From Qipengyuania polymorpha (GTDB lineage Bacteria > Pseudomonadota > Alphaproteobacteria > Sphingomonadales > Sphingomonadaceae), in the NCBI RefSeq assembly GCF_019711435.1, contig NZ_JAIGNK010000002.1, forward strand, positions 372,001 through 436,000: 64,000 nt of DNA, given 5' to 3'. The position numbers were made by a program, and so were the translations under genes. Below the pieces are notes generated by a model that had not been told where the DNA came from, searched no databases, and saw nothing but the letters and a program-made list of their open reading frames with translations. Shown one piece after another: positions 45,433 to 54,960 of this stretch. Position 1 is the first letter of the stretch; each line of letters begins with the position of its first letter.

Positions 45433-45849
45433 TCAAAATTCCTCCGTGACAGGCGGCTCACTCGGGGCTGCTACGGGCAGCGGCACGGCAGCTTCGAAAT
45501 CGCCCGATGCATCCATCCAGAGAGCATTATGGGCCGCTGCTGCCGGAAGCGGGTCGAAACCATTTTCCAAGTGAGCAGGTGGTGGTGCCTCGAGAGCAGC
45601 CGGCTCTTGCGTTGCAGGTGCCGGCTGGGGTGCTTGCGGCTCTACGGTTTCGCTGCCTGCCACCGTGGGCTGGTCCTGTTCTGCGGCCCGAAGCGCCATC
45701 TGCACTGCGGGGTCGTTCTGGGCGGGAGCGCCGCTTTCAACTTCCGGCCAAGCGGTAAGGACAGCGAGGCGAAGACCAATCCATGAGAAACCGAGCGCCG
45801 CAAGGAAGGCCAGCGGACGGCCGCGCCTGGTGACATCGCGAGTGCTCAT
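45433..45849 (-). CDS. Small Pro/Ala-rich membrane-anchored protein
   Basis: 138 residues from the ATG at 45849, overlapping the upstream glycosyltransferase stop (ATGA). One hydrophobic segment near the N-terminus (LAFLAALGFSWIGLRLAVL) is followed by a Pro/Ala/Glu-rich low-complexity region (EPQAPQPAPATQEPAALEAP) and a hydrophobic patch near the end. It looks like an inner-membrane protein with a disordered periplasmic tail, perhaps a partner of the glycosyltransferase. No family recognised. Confidence 0.72.
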   Translation of the reverse strand: MSTRDVTRRGRPLAFLAALGFSWIGLRLAVLTAWPEVESGAPAQNDPAVQMALRAAEQDQPTVAGSETVEPQAPQPAPATQEPAALEAPPPAHLENGFDPLPAAAAHNALWMDASGDFEAAVPLPVAAPSEPPVTEEF

Positions 45850-47246
45850 GCAGCCCGCTCCTTTAACGCGGCCAGCGCCGGATGGGCGCGGTGGCTGGTC
45901 TTGTCCCACACCACCGGCGCGCCGCGCAGCGTGCGCAGATAAGCGGCCAGCGCCCTGCGCCCGCTCATGATGGTGATGATGTTCGATACCACGACCCGCG
46001 GAATGGCGAGCAGGCCCTGTTTCAATCCATATTCGCGCCCCGTAAAGACAGCGCGCAAGAAGAGCCGCCATGCCAGACCGACAAAGGTAACAAGCAACAG
46101 CGCGCCGAGAACCGGCGAAGTCTTCTGCGGGCTGACGAGGCCCATGTCGGCTGCCAGATGCATCGCCATGGCGAGCGCCATCGTGACATAGGCAATCAAG
46201 AGAAGGATGGCGGCCAATGGGCCCCGCCGGTCGCGCAACGTCATCCAGCGCTGCGCGAGCGAACCGCCCCATCCCAGTCGGTCCCAACCCTGCAGGGCAA
46301 TACCATGCGTCCAGCGGGTCTTCTGGCGAACCGATTGTTCGAGTTCATCGGGGAAATAGGCACGCGTGGCGACGAGCCTTCCCTCGTTCGTGCGGACGCG
46401 AAGGTAACGGCCCTTCCCGCCCAATGCGTGGACCTCGAGGCCGAGTTCGTAATCTTCGGTCAGGCTGCCTTCGGGGAATGGCCCGGTCGCTCCGTCCTTC
46501 ACCAGCCTGTCGAGCATGGGGCGCGCAAAGGCGCAGCCGACACCCGCGCCCGGAATTGCGGCCCCCAGATGCTGGCGCACCGCCATGACCTTGGCATGTG
46601 CCTCGGCGAACTCATCCGAATAATGGCTCGCTATCCAGCGGGAATCCGACGGCGGCAGGGCCATCACGGGCAGCTGGACGAAATCGCTGTTCCAGACCGC
46701 GAAGTCCATCAGCGGGAGCGCGGCCGCATCGATCATGTCCTCGGCATCGTGGAGCACGACCATGTGCGCCCTGTAACCGCAGCGCGCTTCGTCGGTGCGC
46801 AGGGCATCATACAGGCGGTTGAGGCAATGCGCCTTCGAGGTCGGTCCGTCCTCTCCGACGATGACCACGCGCACCCGTTCGTCGCCGCGCGATGCCGCCA
46901 TGACCGAGGCAATCGTGTGCGGGTCGTTGCGATAACATCCGACATAGATGCGCAACTCGTCCTGCGGCCACGAAGCGAGCGCATGAGCCAGCGTCGGCCC
47001 GATGACGGCATCTTCCTTCCACGCGGGGATGAACACGGCAGCCATGCCGGAGAGCTGCTGGCGCGCAAGGCTGTGCTCGTCGACCCGCGGCGTACGCATC
47101 CCTCCGGTCAGGCGGTTCCAGAAATACACCGCATCGACCGCAAATTCGTCGAGCATGCCGATGGCGAAGAACACCGCCGCGAACAGCAGCAGTTCGTTCT
47201 GTAGCGCGAAAATCGCCTCCGCGGCGATGATATGAGGTGCTTGCAA
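45846..47246 (-). CDS. NfrB-like family 2 glycosyltransferase
   Basis: About 466 residues from a probable TTG start at 47246 (GGGGGG about 8 nt upstream; no ATG fits better). Membrane segments occur at the N-terminus (LLLFAAVFFAIGMLDEFAV) and after residue 330 (LAAILLLIAYVTMALAMAM, VLGALLLVTFVGLAWRLFL). GT2 motifs are VVLHDAEDMID (metal-binding Asp), GSLTEDYELG and the QxxRW box in RQKTRWTHG. It resembles NfrB, the phage N4 adsorption glycosyltransferase, but lacks that protein's C-terminal extension, and no NfrA is present. Confidence 0.82.
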   Translation of the reverse strand: MQAPHIIAAEAIFALQNELLLFAAVFFAIGMLDEFAVDAVYFWNRLTGGMRTPRVDEHSLARQQLSGMAAVFIPAWKEDAVIGPTLAHALASWPQDELRIYVGCYRNDPHTIASVMAASRGDERVRVVIVGEDGPTSKAHCLNRLYDALRTDEARCGYRAHMVVLHDAEDMIDAAALPLMDFAVWNSDFVQLPVMALPPSDSRWIASHYSDEFAEAHAKVMAVRQHLGAAIPGAGVGCAFARPMLDRLVKDGATGPFPEGSLTEDYELGLEVHALGGKGRYLRVRTNEGRLVATRAYFPDELEQSVRQKTRWTHGIALQGWDRLGWGGSLAQRWMTLRDRRGPLAAILLLIAYVTMALAMAMHLAADMGLVSPQKTSPVLGALLLVTFVGLAWRLFLRAVFTGREYGLKQGLLAIPRVVVSNIITIMSGRRALAAYLRTLRGAPVVWDKTSHRAHPALAALKERAA

Positions 47247-47328
47247 CCCTTTTTCCCCCCGCGAAGGTCCTAACGCGGCCAATCGGGACTTGCAACGCGC
47301 TATGCTTTGCGAAAAAGAGCGCAGCGAC

Positions 47329-48540
47329 ATGACCGAACGCCCCTCTGCATTCCGCCTCGTCTTTGCCCCCGTCCGCGCGCTGTTCGTCAGCGACGCTTCG
47401 GCAGGCATCTTGCTCATCCTCGTGGCCGTGGCCGCGATGCTGGCGGCCAATTCGCCGTTTGCAGACGAGTACCAGCAGCTGTTCTACGGCAAGCTGCCAT
47501 GGACGCCCATCCCCAAGCTTTACGACCTGCACCTGTGGATCAACGATGGCTTGATGGCGATTTTCTTCTTCGTCGTGGGCCTCGAGGTGAAGCGCGAGTG
47601 GATTGAGGGACAACTCAGCACGTCGCAGCAGCGCAAGCTGCCCATCCTTGCAGCTGTCGCGGGCATGGCTGTGCCCGCCCTCTTCTACGTCGGTGTGGTC
47701 GGCGGAGATTCCGAACTCTTGCGCGGCTGGGCCATCCCGGCAGCAACCGACATCGCCTTTGCGATGGGCGTCCTCGGCCTGCTCGGCAATCGCTGCCCGG
47801 CATCGCTTCGCCTGTTCCTGCTGACCGTTGCCATCGTCGACGATATCGGGGCGGTGGTCGTCATCGCCGCGTTCTACACCGAGGAAATCAAGCTCTTGTG
47901 GCTCGGCGCCTCGGCGGTTGTCGTAGGTGTGATGTACGCGATGAACAGGATGGGTGTGAGCCGTTACTGGCCGTTCGTCCTGATGGCGCTGGTCTTATGG
48001 GTCTTCGTGCTCTTCAGCGGCATCCACGCCACCATCGCCGGTGTCGTCGCTGCGCTTTGCATCCCCATGGTCGGCAAGGACGACGAGACCATGGTCGAGA
48101 AGATGGAGCACGGCCTCGCCCCGTGGAGCGCCTATCTCATCGTGCCGGTATTCGGCTTCGCCAATGCCGGCGTGCCGCTGGCAGGCATCGGCATGGAAGG
48201 CGTGCTGGCGCCGCTCCCGCTGGCGATTGCCGCGGGTCTCTTCCTCGGCAAGCAGGTGGGCATTTTCTCGGCGATATGGGTCGCCGACCGGATTGGTTTC
48301 GCCCCGCGTCCGGACAATGCCAGCTGGCAGGAAATCTGGGGTGTCAGCATCCTGTGCGGTATCGGCTTCACCATGTCGCTGTTCATCAGCGGGCTGGCCT
48401 TCACCGGGCAGCCGCTGTTCATCAACGAGGCGAAGATCGGCATTCTCGGCGGTTCGCTGCTCTCGGCGATACTGGGCTATGCAGTGCTCAGGCTGTCGAC
48501 CGAACACCCCGACGACGCCAAATCGCCCTACGTAGATTGA
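47329..48540 (+). CDS. nhaA: Na+/H+ antiporter NhaA
   Basis: 403 residues from the ATG at 47329; a start at 47302 is also possible. NhaA marks: INDGLMAIFFFVVGLEVKREWIEGQLS, AIPAATDIAFAMGVLGLLG, LLTVAIVDDIGAVVVIA (ion-site Asp pair IVDDIGA) and GFTMSLFISGLAF. Exports sodium and brings in protons; fits a marine or brackish lifestyle. Divergent from the glycosyltransferase across an 80-bp spacer. Confidence 0.96.
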   Translation: MTERPSAFRLVFAPVRALFVSDASAGILLILVAVAAMLAANSPFADEYQQLFYGKLPWTPIPKLYDLHLWINDGLMAIFFFVVGLEVKREWIEGQLSTSQQRKLPILAAVAGMAVPALFYVGVVGGDSELLRGWAIPAATDIAFAMGVLGLLGNRCPASLRLFLLTVAIVDDIGAVVVIAAFYTEEIKLLWLGASAVVVGVMYAMNRMGVSRYWPFVLMALVLWVFVLFSGIHATIAGVVAALCIPMVGKDDETMVEKMEHGLAPWSAYLIVPVFGFANAGVPLAGIGMEGVLAPLPLAIAAGLFLGKQVGIFSAIWVADRIGFAPRPDNASWQEIWGVSILCGIGFTMSLFISGLAFTGQPLFINEAKIGILGGSLLSAILGYAVLRLSTEHPDDAKSPYVD

Positions 48541-48552
48541 GGAATATGAGCC

Positions 48553-48575
48553 CCGGCAGCCTTACCAGCTGCCGG
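48553..48575. other. Hairpin between convergent nhaA and gloA
   Basis: Perfect 8-bp inverted repeat CCGGCAGC/GCTGCCGG with a 7-nt loop. It spans the gloA stop codon and lies 12 bp after the nhaA stop. No T-run on either strand, so it is not a canonical terminator. Confidence 0.45.
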
Positions 48576-48999
48576 TATTCTCCATGCTCGCCCAGGGTTC
48601 TGCCGGGTCGAGATAGCCGTCCTGCAACAGTTCGACCGAAATCCCGTCTGGCGAGCGGACGAAAGCCATGTGCCCGTCGCGCGGGGGGCGGTTGATAGTG
48701 TGGCCGGCATCCATCAGGCGCTGGCAGGTGTCGTAGATATTGTCGACGCGGTAGGCGAGGTGGCCGAAATTGCGGCCGCCGGTGTATTCCTCCGGCGCGC
48801 TCCCGTCCTCGGGCGGCCAGTTATAGGTCAGTTCCAGCTCGGCCACGTCCTCCTGCCCCGGCGCGGCGAGGAAGATGAGCGTGAAGCGCCCCTTCTCGCT
48901 TTCCTTGCGGCGGACCTCCTCGAGGCCGATGAGCTTGAAGAAATCGATCGCCGCTTGCGGGTCGGCGACGCGGATCATGGTGTGGAGGTAATGGGTCAT
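48562..48999 (-). CDS. gloA: Glyoxalase I (lactoylglutathione lyase), VOC family
   Basis: 145 residues. It closely follows E. coli GloA: YLHTMIRVADPQAAIDFF (first metal His), AELELTYNW (Glu), FGHLAYRVDN (His) and GISVELLQ (Glu), giving all four metal ligands. Converts the methylglyoxal-glutathione adduct to lactoylglutathione in the cytoplasm. Convergent with nhaA. Confidence 0.93.
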   Translation of the reverse strand: MTHYLHTMIRVADPQAAIDFFKLIGLEEVRRKESEKGRFTLIFLAAPGQEDVAELELTYNWPPEDGSAPEEYTGGRNFGHLAYRVDNIYDTCQRLMDAGHTINRPPRDGHMAFVRSPDGISVELLQDGYLDPAEPWASMENTGSW

Positions 49000-49029
49000 G
49001 CCCCGCCAGATAGGGCGGGCACGCGCAAA

Positions 49030-49062
49030 GAAAAAGGGGCGCGCCTAGCCAGCACGCCCCTT
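49030..49062 (-). terminator. Terminator downstream of the TorF-like porin gene
   Basis: On the minus strand, stem AAGGGGCG / CGCCCCTT with an inner imperfect extension, followed by TTTTTC. It lies 23 bp past the porin stop and 31 bp before gloA. Confidence 0.85.
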
Positions 49063-49084
49063 CATTTTGGCGCCAGTGAATTCT

Positions 49085-49837
49085 CTAGAAACTGGCGCTA
49101 AGCGTGGCGACGATGGTGTCGTCGGTGAAGCCGTCGATCGAAGGTCCTTCAACGCCAACATAGGAAATTCCGAGTTCGAGCGGGCCGGAAGCGACTGAAG
49201 CTCCGAGCGACCAGTCGAGGCCGCTGTCGTCGAGATCGCCGGCCAGCAGCGGCGGCGCGAGCACGCCGTCGGTATAGCCGAGGTGCGCCGAGAGCGAGAT
49301 CGGCGTTGCGGGCAGCGAGAAGCCGAGATCCGAATAGAGATAGAGGTTATCCCCGCCGAGCGAATCCTGGTCCCAGGCATAGGCTGCGCCGACCGTCGCT
49401 TCTGCCGGGCCGAGGGTGAAGGCGGCAGAGGCATAGGGCTCGAAATAATTGACTTCCGCGCCGATGTTTTCGGACGGATAGAGGTAATAGAGCAGGCCGA
49501 CATCGACGGTCACGCCCTCGGCGACATCGCCCGACCAGCCGCCGTAAAGATCGAGCTCGAGCTCGCCATAGGCATCGCCGCCCTCGATCGAGGAGGCCCA
49601 GGTGCCGACATAGAAACCGCTTTCATGGCCGACATCGATGCCGCCCTGGATGGCGGGGTCGCCATTCGACAGCGAGACACCGCGGAAACGGTAATCGGTG
49701 GTCAGCGCGACATTGGCAGAAACGGTGACAGGACCGGCTTCTTCGGTATCCTGCGCGAGCGCCGCTGAGGGCGCAGTGATGCCGGCTGCAAGAGCGGCGA
49801 GCGAAACGGCAAGTTTGCCGCGAAAGGACGTGAGCAT
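49085..49837 (-). CDS. TorF family (TIGR02001) outer-membrane porin
   Basis: 250 residues from the ATG at 49837. Signal peptide SFRGKLAVSLAALAAGITAPSAALA. TIGR02001 start VSANVALTTDYRFRGVSLSNGDPAIQGGIDVGHESGFYVGTW, alternating amphipathic strands and a C-terminal aromatic (LSASF*) typical of barrels. Usually near nitrogen-regulation genes; here it stands alone with its own terminator, so its solute is unknown. Confidence 0.88.
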   Translation of the reverse strand: MLTSFRGKLAVSLAALAAGITAPSAALAQDTEEAGPVTVSANVALTTDYRFRGVSLSNGDPAIQGGIDVGHESGFYVGTWASSIEGGDAYGELELDLYGGWSGDVAEGVTVDVGLLYYLYPSENIGAEVNYFEPYASAAFTLGPAEATVGAAYAWDQDSLGGDNLYLYSDLGFSLPATPISLSAHLGYTDGVLAPPLLAGDLDDSGLDWSLGASVASGPLELGISYVGVEGPSIDGFTDDTIVATLSASF

Positions 49838-50109
49838 TCTCGAAACCCCTTGGTTCGGTTTGGTGCTTCGTCCCACCTGCGTTTTCGCCGGGTCCCGGTT
49901 TTAGAGGAGGGCTCCTCGGTCGAAATCGAAAGGAAGGTGCACGATTCGCACACCCCGCGCAAGATGCGTGCGCAATCCATTCGCTTGTGCAGCAAATAGC
50001 GTGGCTATTGTGCAACTGCGAAATGGTGCGGATGTGTCCCGCGACTTGCCGCCCCGCCTGCGAGCGCCTAGATGCTCGCCAACCCCCGAGAAAGCCCCGC
50101 AACGCCCGC

Positions 50110-50907
50110 ATGTTCGATTCCATCCGTCGCATCTTCTCTTCCGGCCAGCCCGCGCGTCGCACCGCGCGCGTGCCCGATGGAGAGCGCTGGTATGTCATCG
50201 GCGACATCCACGGTCGGCGCGACCTGCTCGAAGCGCTGCAGCAGGCCATCGAAAGCGATGACGACGGCGCCAGCGAGACCACTGTGGTCTTCCTCGGCGA
50301 CCTCGTCGACCGCGGGCCGGACAGCAGGGGCGTAATCAAGCTTGCCCGCAAATGGGGCGAGAGCCGCAAGGTCCGCTACCTTGCCGGCAATCACGAGGAA
50401 ATGTTCCTCCAGAGCTTCGAGGACAAGGAAGTTCTGCGCCATTTCCTGAAACATGGCGGGCGCGAGACGGTGCTGAGTTACGGCATCGACAAGAAAGCCT
50501 ATTCCAAGATGAAAATGGGCGAGTTGCAGGATGCGATGCACGAGGCCGTGCCGCAGAAGCATCGCGATTTCCTCGAGAGTTTCGAAGACCTAATCGTCGC
50601 GGGCGACTATGTCCTCGTCCACGCAGGGATAAATCCCAAGCTCGCCATCGAGGAGCAGAAGAAGTCGGACCTGCGCTGGATACGCGACCGCTTCCTGAGC
50701 CACGAGGAACCCTTCAGCCACGTCGTCGTGCATGGCCACACCATCTTCGAGGATGTGGAACATCGCGACCATCGTATCGGTATCGATACCGGAGCCTTTC
50801 GCACCGGGCGCTTGACCGCGCTCGTGCTCGAAGGCAGCGACAGGCGGCTTATCCAGGCCATCGCAGATGACGACGGCGCAATAAAAATCGAAAAGGTGGA
50901 TGCGTAA
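50110..50907 (+). CDS. Metallophosphoesterase (PPP/diadenosine-tetraphosphatase-like)
   Basis: 265 residues from the ATG at 50110. Dimetal motifs: YVIGDIHGRRDLL, VVFLGDLVDRGPDSRGV, RYLAGNHEEMF, LVHAGINP and VVHGHTIF. This matches bacterial serine/threonine phosphatases of the PPP family. Cytoplasmic. It lies head-to-tail with the UDP-glucose dehydrogenase (next ATG immediately after its stop), so the pair is probably one operon. Target unknown. Confidence 0.93.
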   Translation: MFDSIRRIFSSGQPARRTARVPDGERWYVIGDIHGRRDLLEALQQAIESDDDGASETTVVFLGDLVDRGPDSRGVIKLARKWGESRKVRYLAGNHEEMFLQSFEDKEVLRHFLKHGGRETVLSYGIDKKAYSKMKMGELQDAMHEAVPQKHRDFLESFEDLIVAGDYVLVHAGINPKLAIEEQKKSDLRWIRDRFLSHEEPFSHVVVHGHTIFEDVEHRDHRIGIDTGAFRTGRLTALVLEGSDRRLIQAIADDDGAIKIEKVDA

Positions 50908-52218
50908 ATGAAGATCGCAATGGTGGGTTCGGGCTATGTCGGCCTGGTGTCTGGCGCATGTTTCGCCGATTTCGGCCATGACGTGGTCTGCATCGACAAG
51001 GACCAGTCGAAAATCGACCGCCTCCACGATGGCATCATGCCCATTTACGAGCCGGGCCTTGCCGAACTGGTCGGCACCAATGTGAAGGCGGGCCGCCTCA
51101 CCTTCACCACCAGCCTTGCCGAAGGCATCAAGGGCGCGGATGCGATCTTTATCGCCGTCGGCACCCCAAGCCGCCGCGGCGACGGCCATGCCGATCTTTC
51201 CTTCGTCTATGCCGTGGCCGAGGAAATCGGCCAGAACCTCGCCAATGACGCGGTCGTGGTGACCAAGTCCACCGTTCCTGTCGGCACGGGCGACGAGGTC
51301 GAGCGCATCCTCAAGGACAGCGGAACGAGCCACAAGTTCGCGGTCGTCTCCAATCCCGAATTTCTGCGCGAAGGCGCGGCCATCGGCGATTTCAAACGCC
51401 CCGACCGCATCGTCATCGGCGCCGAAGACGAGTTCGGCCGCGAGGTGATGCGCGAGGTTTACCGCCCGCTGTTCCTCAATGAATCGCCGATCCTCTTCAC
51501 CGGCCGCCGCACCAGCGAGCTCATCAAATACGCCGCCAACGCCTTCCTCGCGACGAAGATCACCTTCATCAACGAAATGGCGGACCTGTGCGAAAAGGTC
51601 GGTGCGGACGTGCAGGACGTGTCGCGCGGCATCGGCATGGACAACCGTATCGGCGCCAAGTTCCTCCATGCAGGGCCCGGCTATGGCGGCTCGTGTTTCC
51701 CCAAGGACACGCTTGCCCTCCTGAAGACGGCAGAAGACTACGACAGCCCGACGCGCATCGTCGAGGCGGTGGTCAAGGTCAACGACAGCCGCAAGCGCGC
51801 GATGGGCCGCAAGGTGCTCGATGCACTGGGCGGCGCGGAAAACGCGCGCGGCAAGAAGGTCGCGCTGCTTGGCCTCACCTTCAAGCCCAACACCGACGAC
51901 ATGCGCGACAGCCCGGCTATCGCCGTGGCGCAGACGCTGACCGATGCGGGGGTGGAAGTGGCCGCTTTCGACCCCGAGGGCATGGAAATTGCCGCGCCGC
52001 TGATGCCCGAAGTGACCATGGTCGACGAACCCTATGCCGCCATCGAAGGCGCGGACGCGATTGCCATCGTCACCGAATGGGATGTCTTCCGCGCGCTCGA
52101 CTTGAAGCGGGTGAAGGAAATCGCCAAGGCCCCGGTCCTAGTCGACCTGCGCAATATTTACCGCCCGGACGACGTGCGCGCTGCGGGTTTCGAATATTCG
52201 AGCATCGGGCGCGGCTGA
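50908..52218 (+). CDS. ugd: UDP-glucose 6-dehydrogenase
   Basis: 436 residues. NAD site GSGYVGLVSGACFADFGHDV, GTPSRRGDGHADLSFVYAVAEEIG, VVTKSTVPVGTGD, catalytic Cys in GYGGSCFPKDT and LGLTFKPNTDDMRDSPAI. Makes UDP-glucuronate for capsule, EPS or glycosphingolipid; GDP-mannose dehydrogenase is less likely by the GxGGSCFPKD context. Its ATG follows the metallophosphoesterase stop directly. Confidence 0.93.
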   Translation: MKIAMVGSGYVGLVSGACFADFGHDVVCIDKDQSKIDRLHDGIMPIYEPGLAELVGTNVKAGRLTFTTSLAEGIKGADAIFIAVGTPSRRGDGHADLSFVYAVAEEIGQNLANDAVVVTKSTVPVGTGDEVERILKDSGTSHKFAVVSNPEFLREGAAIGDFKRPDRIVIGAEDEFGREVMREVYRPLFLNESPILFTGRRTSELIKYAANAFLATKITFINEMADLCEKVGADVQDVSRGIGMDNRIGAKFLHAGPGYGGSCFPKDTLALLKTAEDYDSPTRIVEAVVKVNDSRKRAMGRKVLDALGGAENARGKKVALLGLTFKPNTDDMRDSPAIAVAQTLTDAGVEVAAFDPEGMEIAAPLMPEVTMVDEPYAAIEGADAIAIVTEWDVFRALDLKRVKEIAKAPVLVDLRNIYRPDDVRAAGFEYSSIGRG

Positions 52219-52228
52219 CCGCGCCTGT

Positions 52229-53011
52229 TCAGCCGAACCAGTGGTGGCGGTTGGCCCGGGTTTTCAGCCCGACGACCGCTGCACCTGCCACCAATAGGCC
52301 CGAAATAAGGGTGGCGAGCGCAATTGCGCCGTTTTCCTGCCCGCCCTTGAAATAGATGGCCAGAAGCGCCCAGCAGAACACCAGCGCATACCACGGGTTG
52401 CCGCGGCTGCGTGCAGTGGCAAGCGCGGCAATCACGCCGCCGACCACGACAAGGATCGCGGTAATCATCGGGAAGTCCCCACCGCCGCCGACGCCATGAT
52501 AGACGAGGCTCGCCGTGATGTTGACGATGCTGGCAGCCGTCAACCACGCCGCCAGCGCGCTGAAGGTAATGGCGACGATAGTCCGCTCCGCCAGTGAAAA
52601 GGGCCGCTCGAAAGCGACCAGCGTGCGCAGGATGGAAAGCAGCGCGGCAAGCGAAGTGAGGATGATGATGGCCGAAAGGAAGGTCAGGTTCGCGAACTGG
52701 GTGTAGATGGCCCAGACGCCCTGCATCGAGAGCGCCAGCACCGAGGCCCACCCGATCCGGTCGAGCAGGACATTGTCGCGCTGCGAAGGGAGAGCCTGCC
52801 AGATGGCATAGACCGCCGAGCCGAAGAACAGCGGACCCCAGATGGCAAAGGCCCAGCCGGCAGGGGTGATGAGTGTCCTCACGCTGTCCGACCGCTCACC
52901 GATCGGATCGCCGAAACCCAGTTGCGGCAGGAAGGTCGCGCCGATCTGGATAACGACGGCAAGGATGATGGCGAGGCGCTGGAAGGCGCTGCGGTGCTTG
53001 TGCGTGCTCAT
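52229..53011 (-). CDS. Multi-pass membrane protein, possibly TspO/MBR-like
   Basis: 260 residues from the ATG at 53011, with about eight hydrophobic segments (LAIILAVVIQIGATFL, WAFAIWGPLFFGSAVYAIWQ, VWAIYTQFANLTFLSAIIILTSL). The aromatic PAGWAFAIWGPLF...YAIWQ block resembles tryptophan-rich sensory proteins, but I am not certain of homology. Alone between ugd and rnpB. Confidence 0.65.
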   Translation of the reverse strand: MSTHKHRSAFQRLAIILAVVIQIGATFLPQLGFGDPIGERSDSVRTLITPAGWAFAIWGPLFFGSAVYAIWQALPSQRDNVLLDRIGWASVLALSMQGVWAIYTQFANLTFLSAIIILTSLAALLSILRTLVAFERPFSLAERTIVAITFSALAAWLTAASIVNITASLVYHGVGGGGDFPMITAILVVVGGVIAALATARSRGNPWYALVFCWALLAIYFKGGQENGAIALATLISGLLVAGAAVVGLKTRANRHHWFG

Positions 53012-53055
53012 AACCGGCCCAATCGCCAGCCAGAGCGCATAGTTCCGTGAATAAG

Positions 53056-53453
<398 letters not shown>

Positions 53454-53509
53454 GGATGTGCAGATAAGCTGGTCGAGCCGAGATGCCAAGCATGTAACGA
53501 AGGTGAAGG

Positions 53510-54229
53510 TCAGCCTTCAGGTTCCAGTGTCTGGACGGGATAGAAAACCGGATAGATGCCCGGCACGGCCTCGCCGCTCAGCAATGCAGCAGGCGTGAAA
53601 CGCGCGTGCTCCAGCAAACCCGCGCAAGTCTTCCGGTCGAGAGCGACATCACCGGAAGGATAGGCCATACCGCAACCGGTCGGCTTGCCGTTTTCATCGA
53701 GGGTCAGCATGTAGATTGCCCGGCCCCTTCCGACCTTGCCGATGGCGGCAACAAACTCGCTATCGAAAACCTTTTCCCGCCAGGCCTCTTCATCGATGGG
53801 TTCGGCCCGATCGTACGGCCTCGGGGAAATGGAAGACGCATCCGGCAAGACATAACGGATCGACTGCTTCATCGTCGTAGCAATCGTGTCGCCGTTTTCA
53901 TTGCGCGCCGGATCATACTGCGCGTGCCGCAGCATTCCGCTACAGGCAGCGTTGTCGAGCGCTTGCGAACCACTCGTCTGCTCGATCTGGCACGATGTCA
54001 CCCGCCCTTCGGTTCCAATTCCGATCGACATGACGACAGTCCCCTCTTCTGCATTGCGAAGAGCGGCCGAAGGATATTCCTGCTGGATTTTCCCTGCCCA
54101 GACCTGGATATCGCGAGGCGTGGCGCCACGGGGGCCGTCAGCCTCCTGCGCCCATGAGGAAACCGCAGACATTGCGATCGGTGCAACCATCATGGCCGCC
54201 AGATATTTGCGAAAATTCTTGTGTATCAT
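53510..54229 (-). CDS. Secreted protein with two TonB-C-terminal-like domains
   Basis: 239 residues from the ATG at 54229 (RBS AGGGGTCACGC). Signal peptide through SSWA. Two related halves follow: YPSAALRNAEEGTVVMSIGIGTEGRVTSCQIEQTSGSQALDNAACSGMLRHAQYDPA and a second (FVAAIGKVGRGRAIYMLTLDENGKPTGCGM...LDRKTCAGLLEHARFTPA). Each has the TonB-C pattern (TVVMSIGI, LD..AC..L...A.F.PA) and a cysteine pair. No membrane anchor or Pro-rich spacer, so it is probably a periplasmic TonB-fold protein, not an energy transducer. Confidence 0.82.
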   Translation of the reverse strand: MIHKNFRKYLAAMMVAPIAMSAVSSWAQEADGPRGATPRDIQVWAGKIQQEYPSAALRNAEEGTVVMSIGIGTEGRVTSCQIEQTSGSQALDNAACSGMLRHAQYDPARNENGDTIATTMKQSIRYVLPDASSISPRPYDRAEPIDEEAWREKVFDSEFVAAIGKVGRGRAIYMLTLDENGKPTGCGMAYPSGDVALDRKTCAGLLEHARFTPAALLSGEAVPGIYPVFYPVQTLEPEG

Positions 54230-54520
54230 GCGTGACCCCTGTCGCAATCGAGCAGCAGTCCGATTTGGTCGCTCGAAATTCGCCGTCGATTTATTCACGA
54301 ATTTTCTGTGACTGTTAGCGTTCAAAGTCAAACACTTCGCAATAACGGGCCGCTGCCAACCTCGTTAATTGAAACCAATCCAAGGGGTTCGAATGGGTAA
54401 CCCGTTTAGACTACCCGAAGCGACATTTTCTCTATCGATATCGCCGGCGGTAGGCTCTCTGTGCCTGCTGCCCTTGGCGGGCACGCACATAGGGCCGGTG
54501 CCGGCGAACTGGTTGCGCGC
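54230..54520. other. 291-bp non-coding spacer
   Basis: AT-richer in its first half (54240-54420) and holding the promoter region of the leftward TonB-like gene plus the 3' region of the AhpD-like gene. I see no gene, terminator or clear operator. Confidence 0.5.
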
Positions 54521-54886
54521 TCAGTCGTTCGCGCTGTCGACGTACTGATCGTAAGCTTCGAGTGCCTGCGCAGCGTACATCGCACTCGGCCCTGCGCCCA
54601 TATAGACTGCAAGCCCCATCGTTTCGGCGATTTCCTCGCGCGTGGCGCCCTTCTTGCGCGCACCTTCGACATGGTAGGTTATGCAGGGGTCGCAGCGCAT
54701 CGCGACCGAGATGGCAACAGCGAGCAATTCCTTGGTCTTGGCATCGAGCGCACCGCCCTCATGCGCGGCAGCGCCCATTTCGCGGAACGCCTTCATCACT
54801 CCCGGAGCCCCCTTGTGGAGCTCCTTGATGGCAGGGATGAGATTGGCGGCCATGCCAGGCCAGTCCTTGAATTCGGTATGCGCCAT
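54521..54886 (-). CDS. Carboxymuconolactone decarboxylase / AhpD-like protein
   Basis: 121 residues, all-helical. The CxxC redox pair is in MRCDPCITYHVEGARKKGATREEIAE, the AhpD-like signature with the conserved His. It may act as a peroxidase-linked disulfide reductase or as a true decarboxylase; AhpC is not in the window. The start ATG at 54886 is preceded by GAGG. Confidence 0.9.
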   Translation of the reverse strand: MAHTEFKDWPGMAANLIPAIKELHKGAPGVMKAFREMGAAAHEGGALDAKTKELLAVAISVAMRCDPCITYHVEGARKKGATREEIAETMGLAVYMGAGPSAMYAAQALEAYDQYVDSAND

Positions 54887-54960
54887 GTGCGGCTCCTCGC
54901 TTGGTTTTCACGAGTCCTGCACGCATCGGGGCGGCGCATCATTGATGCAGGTCAATCCTG

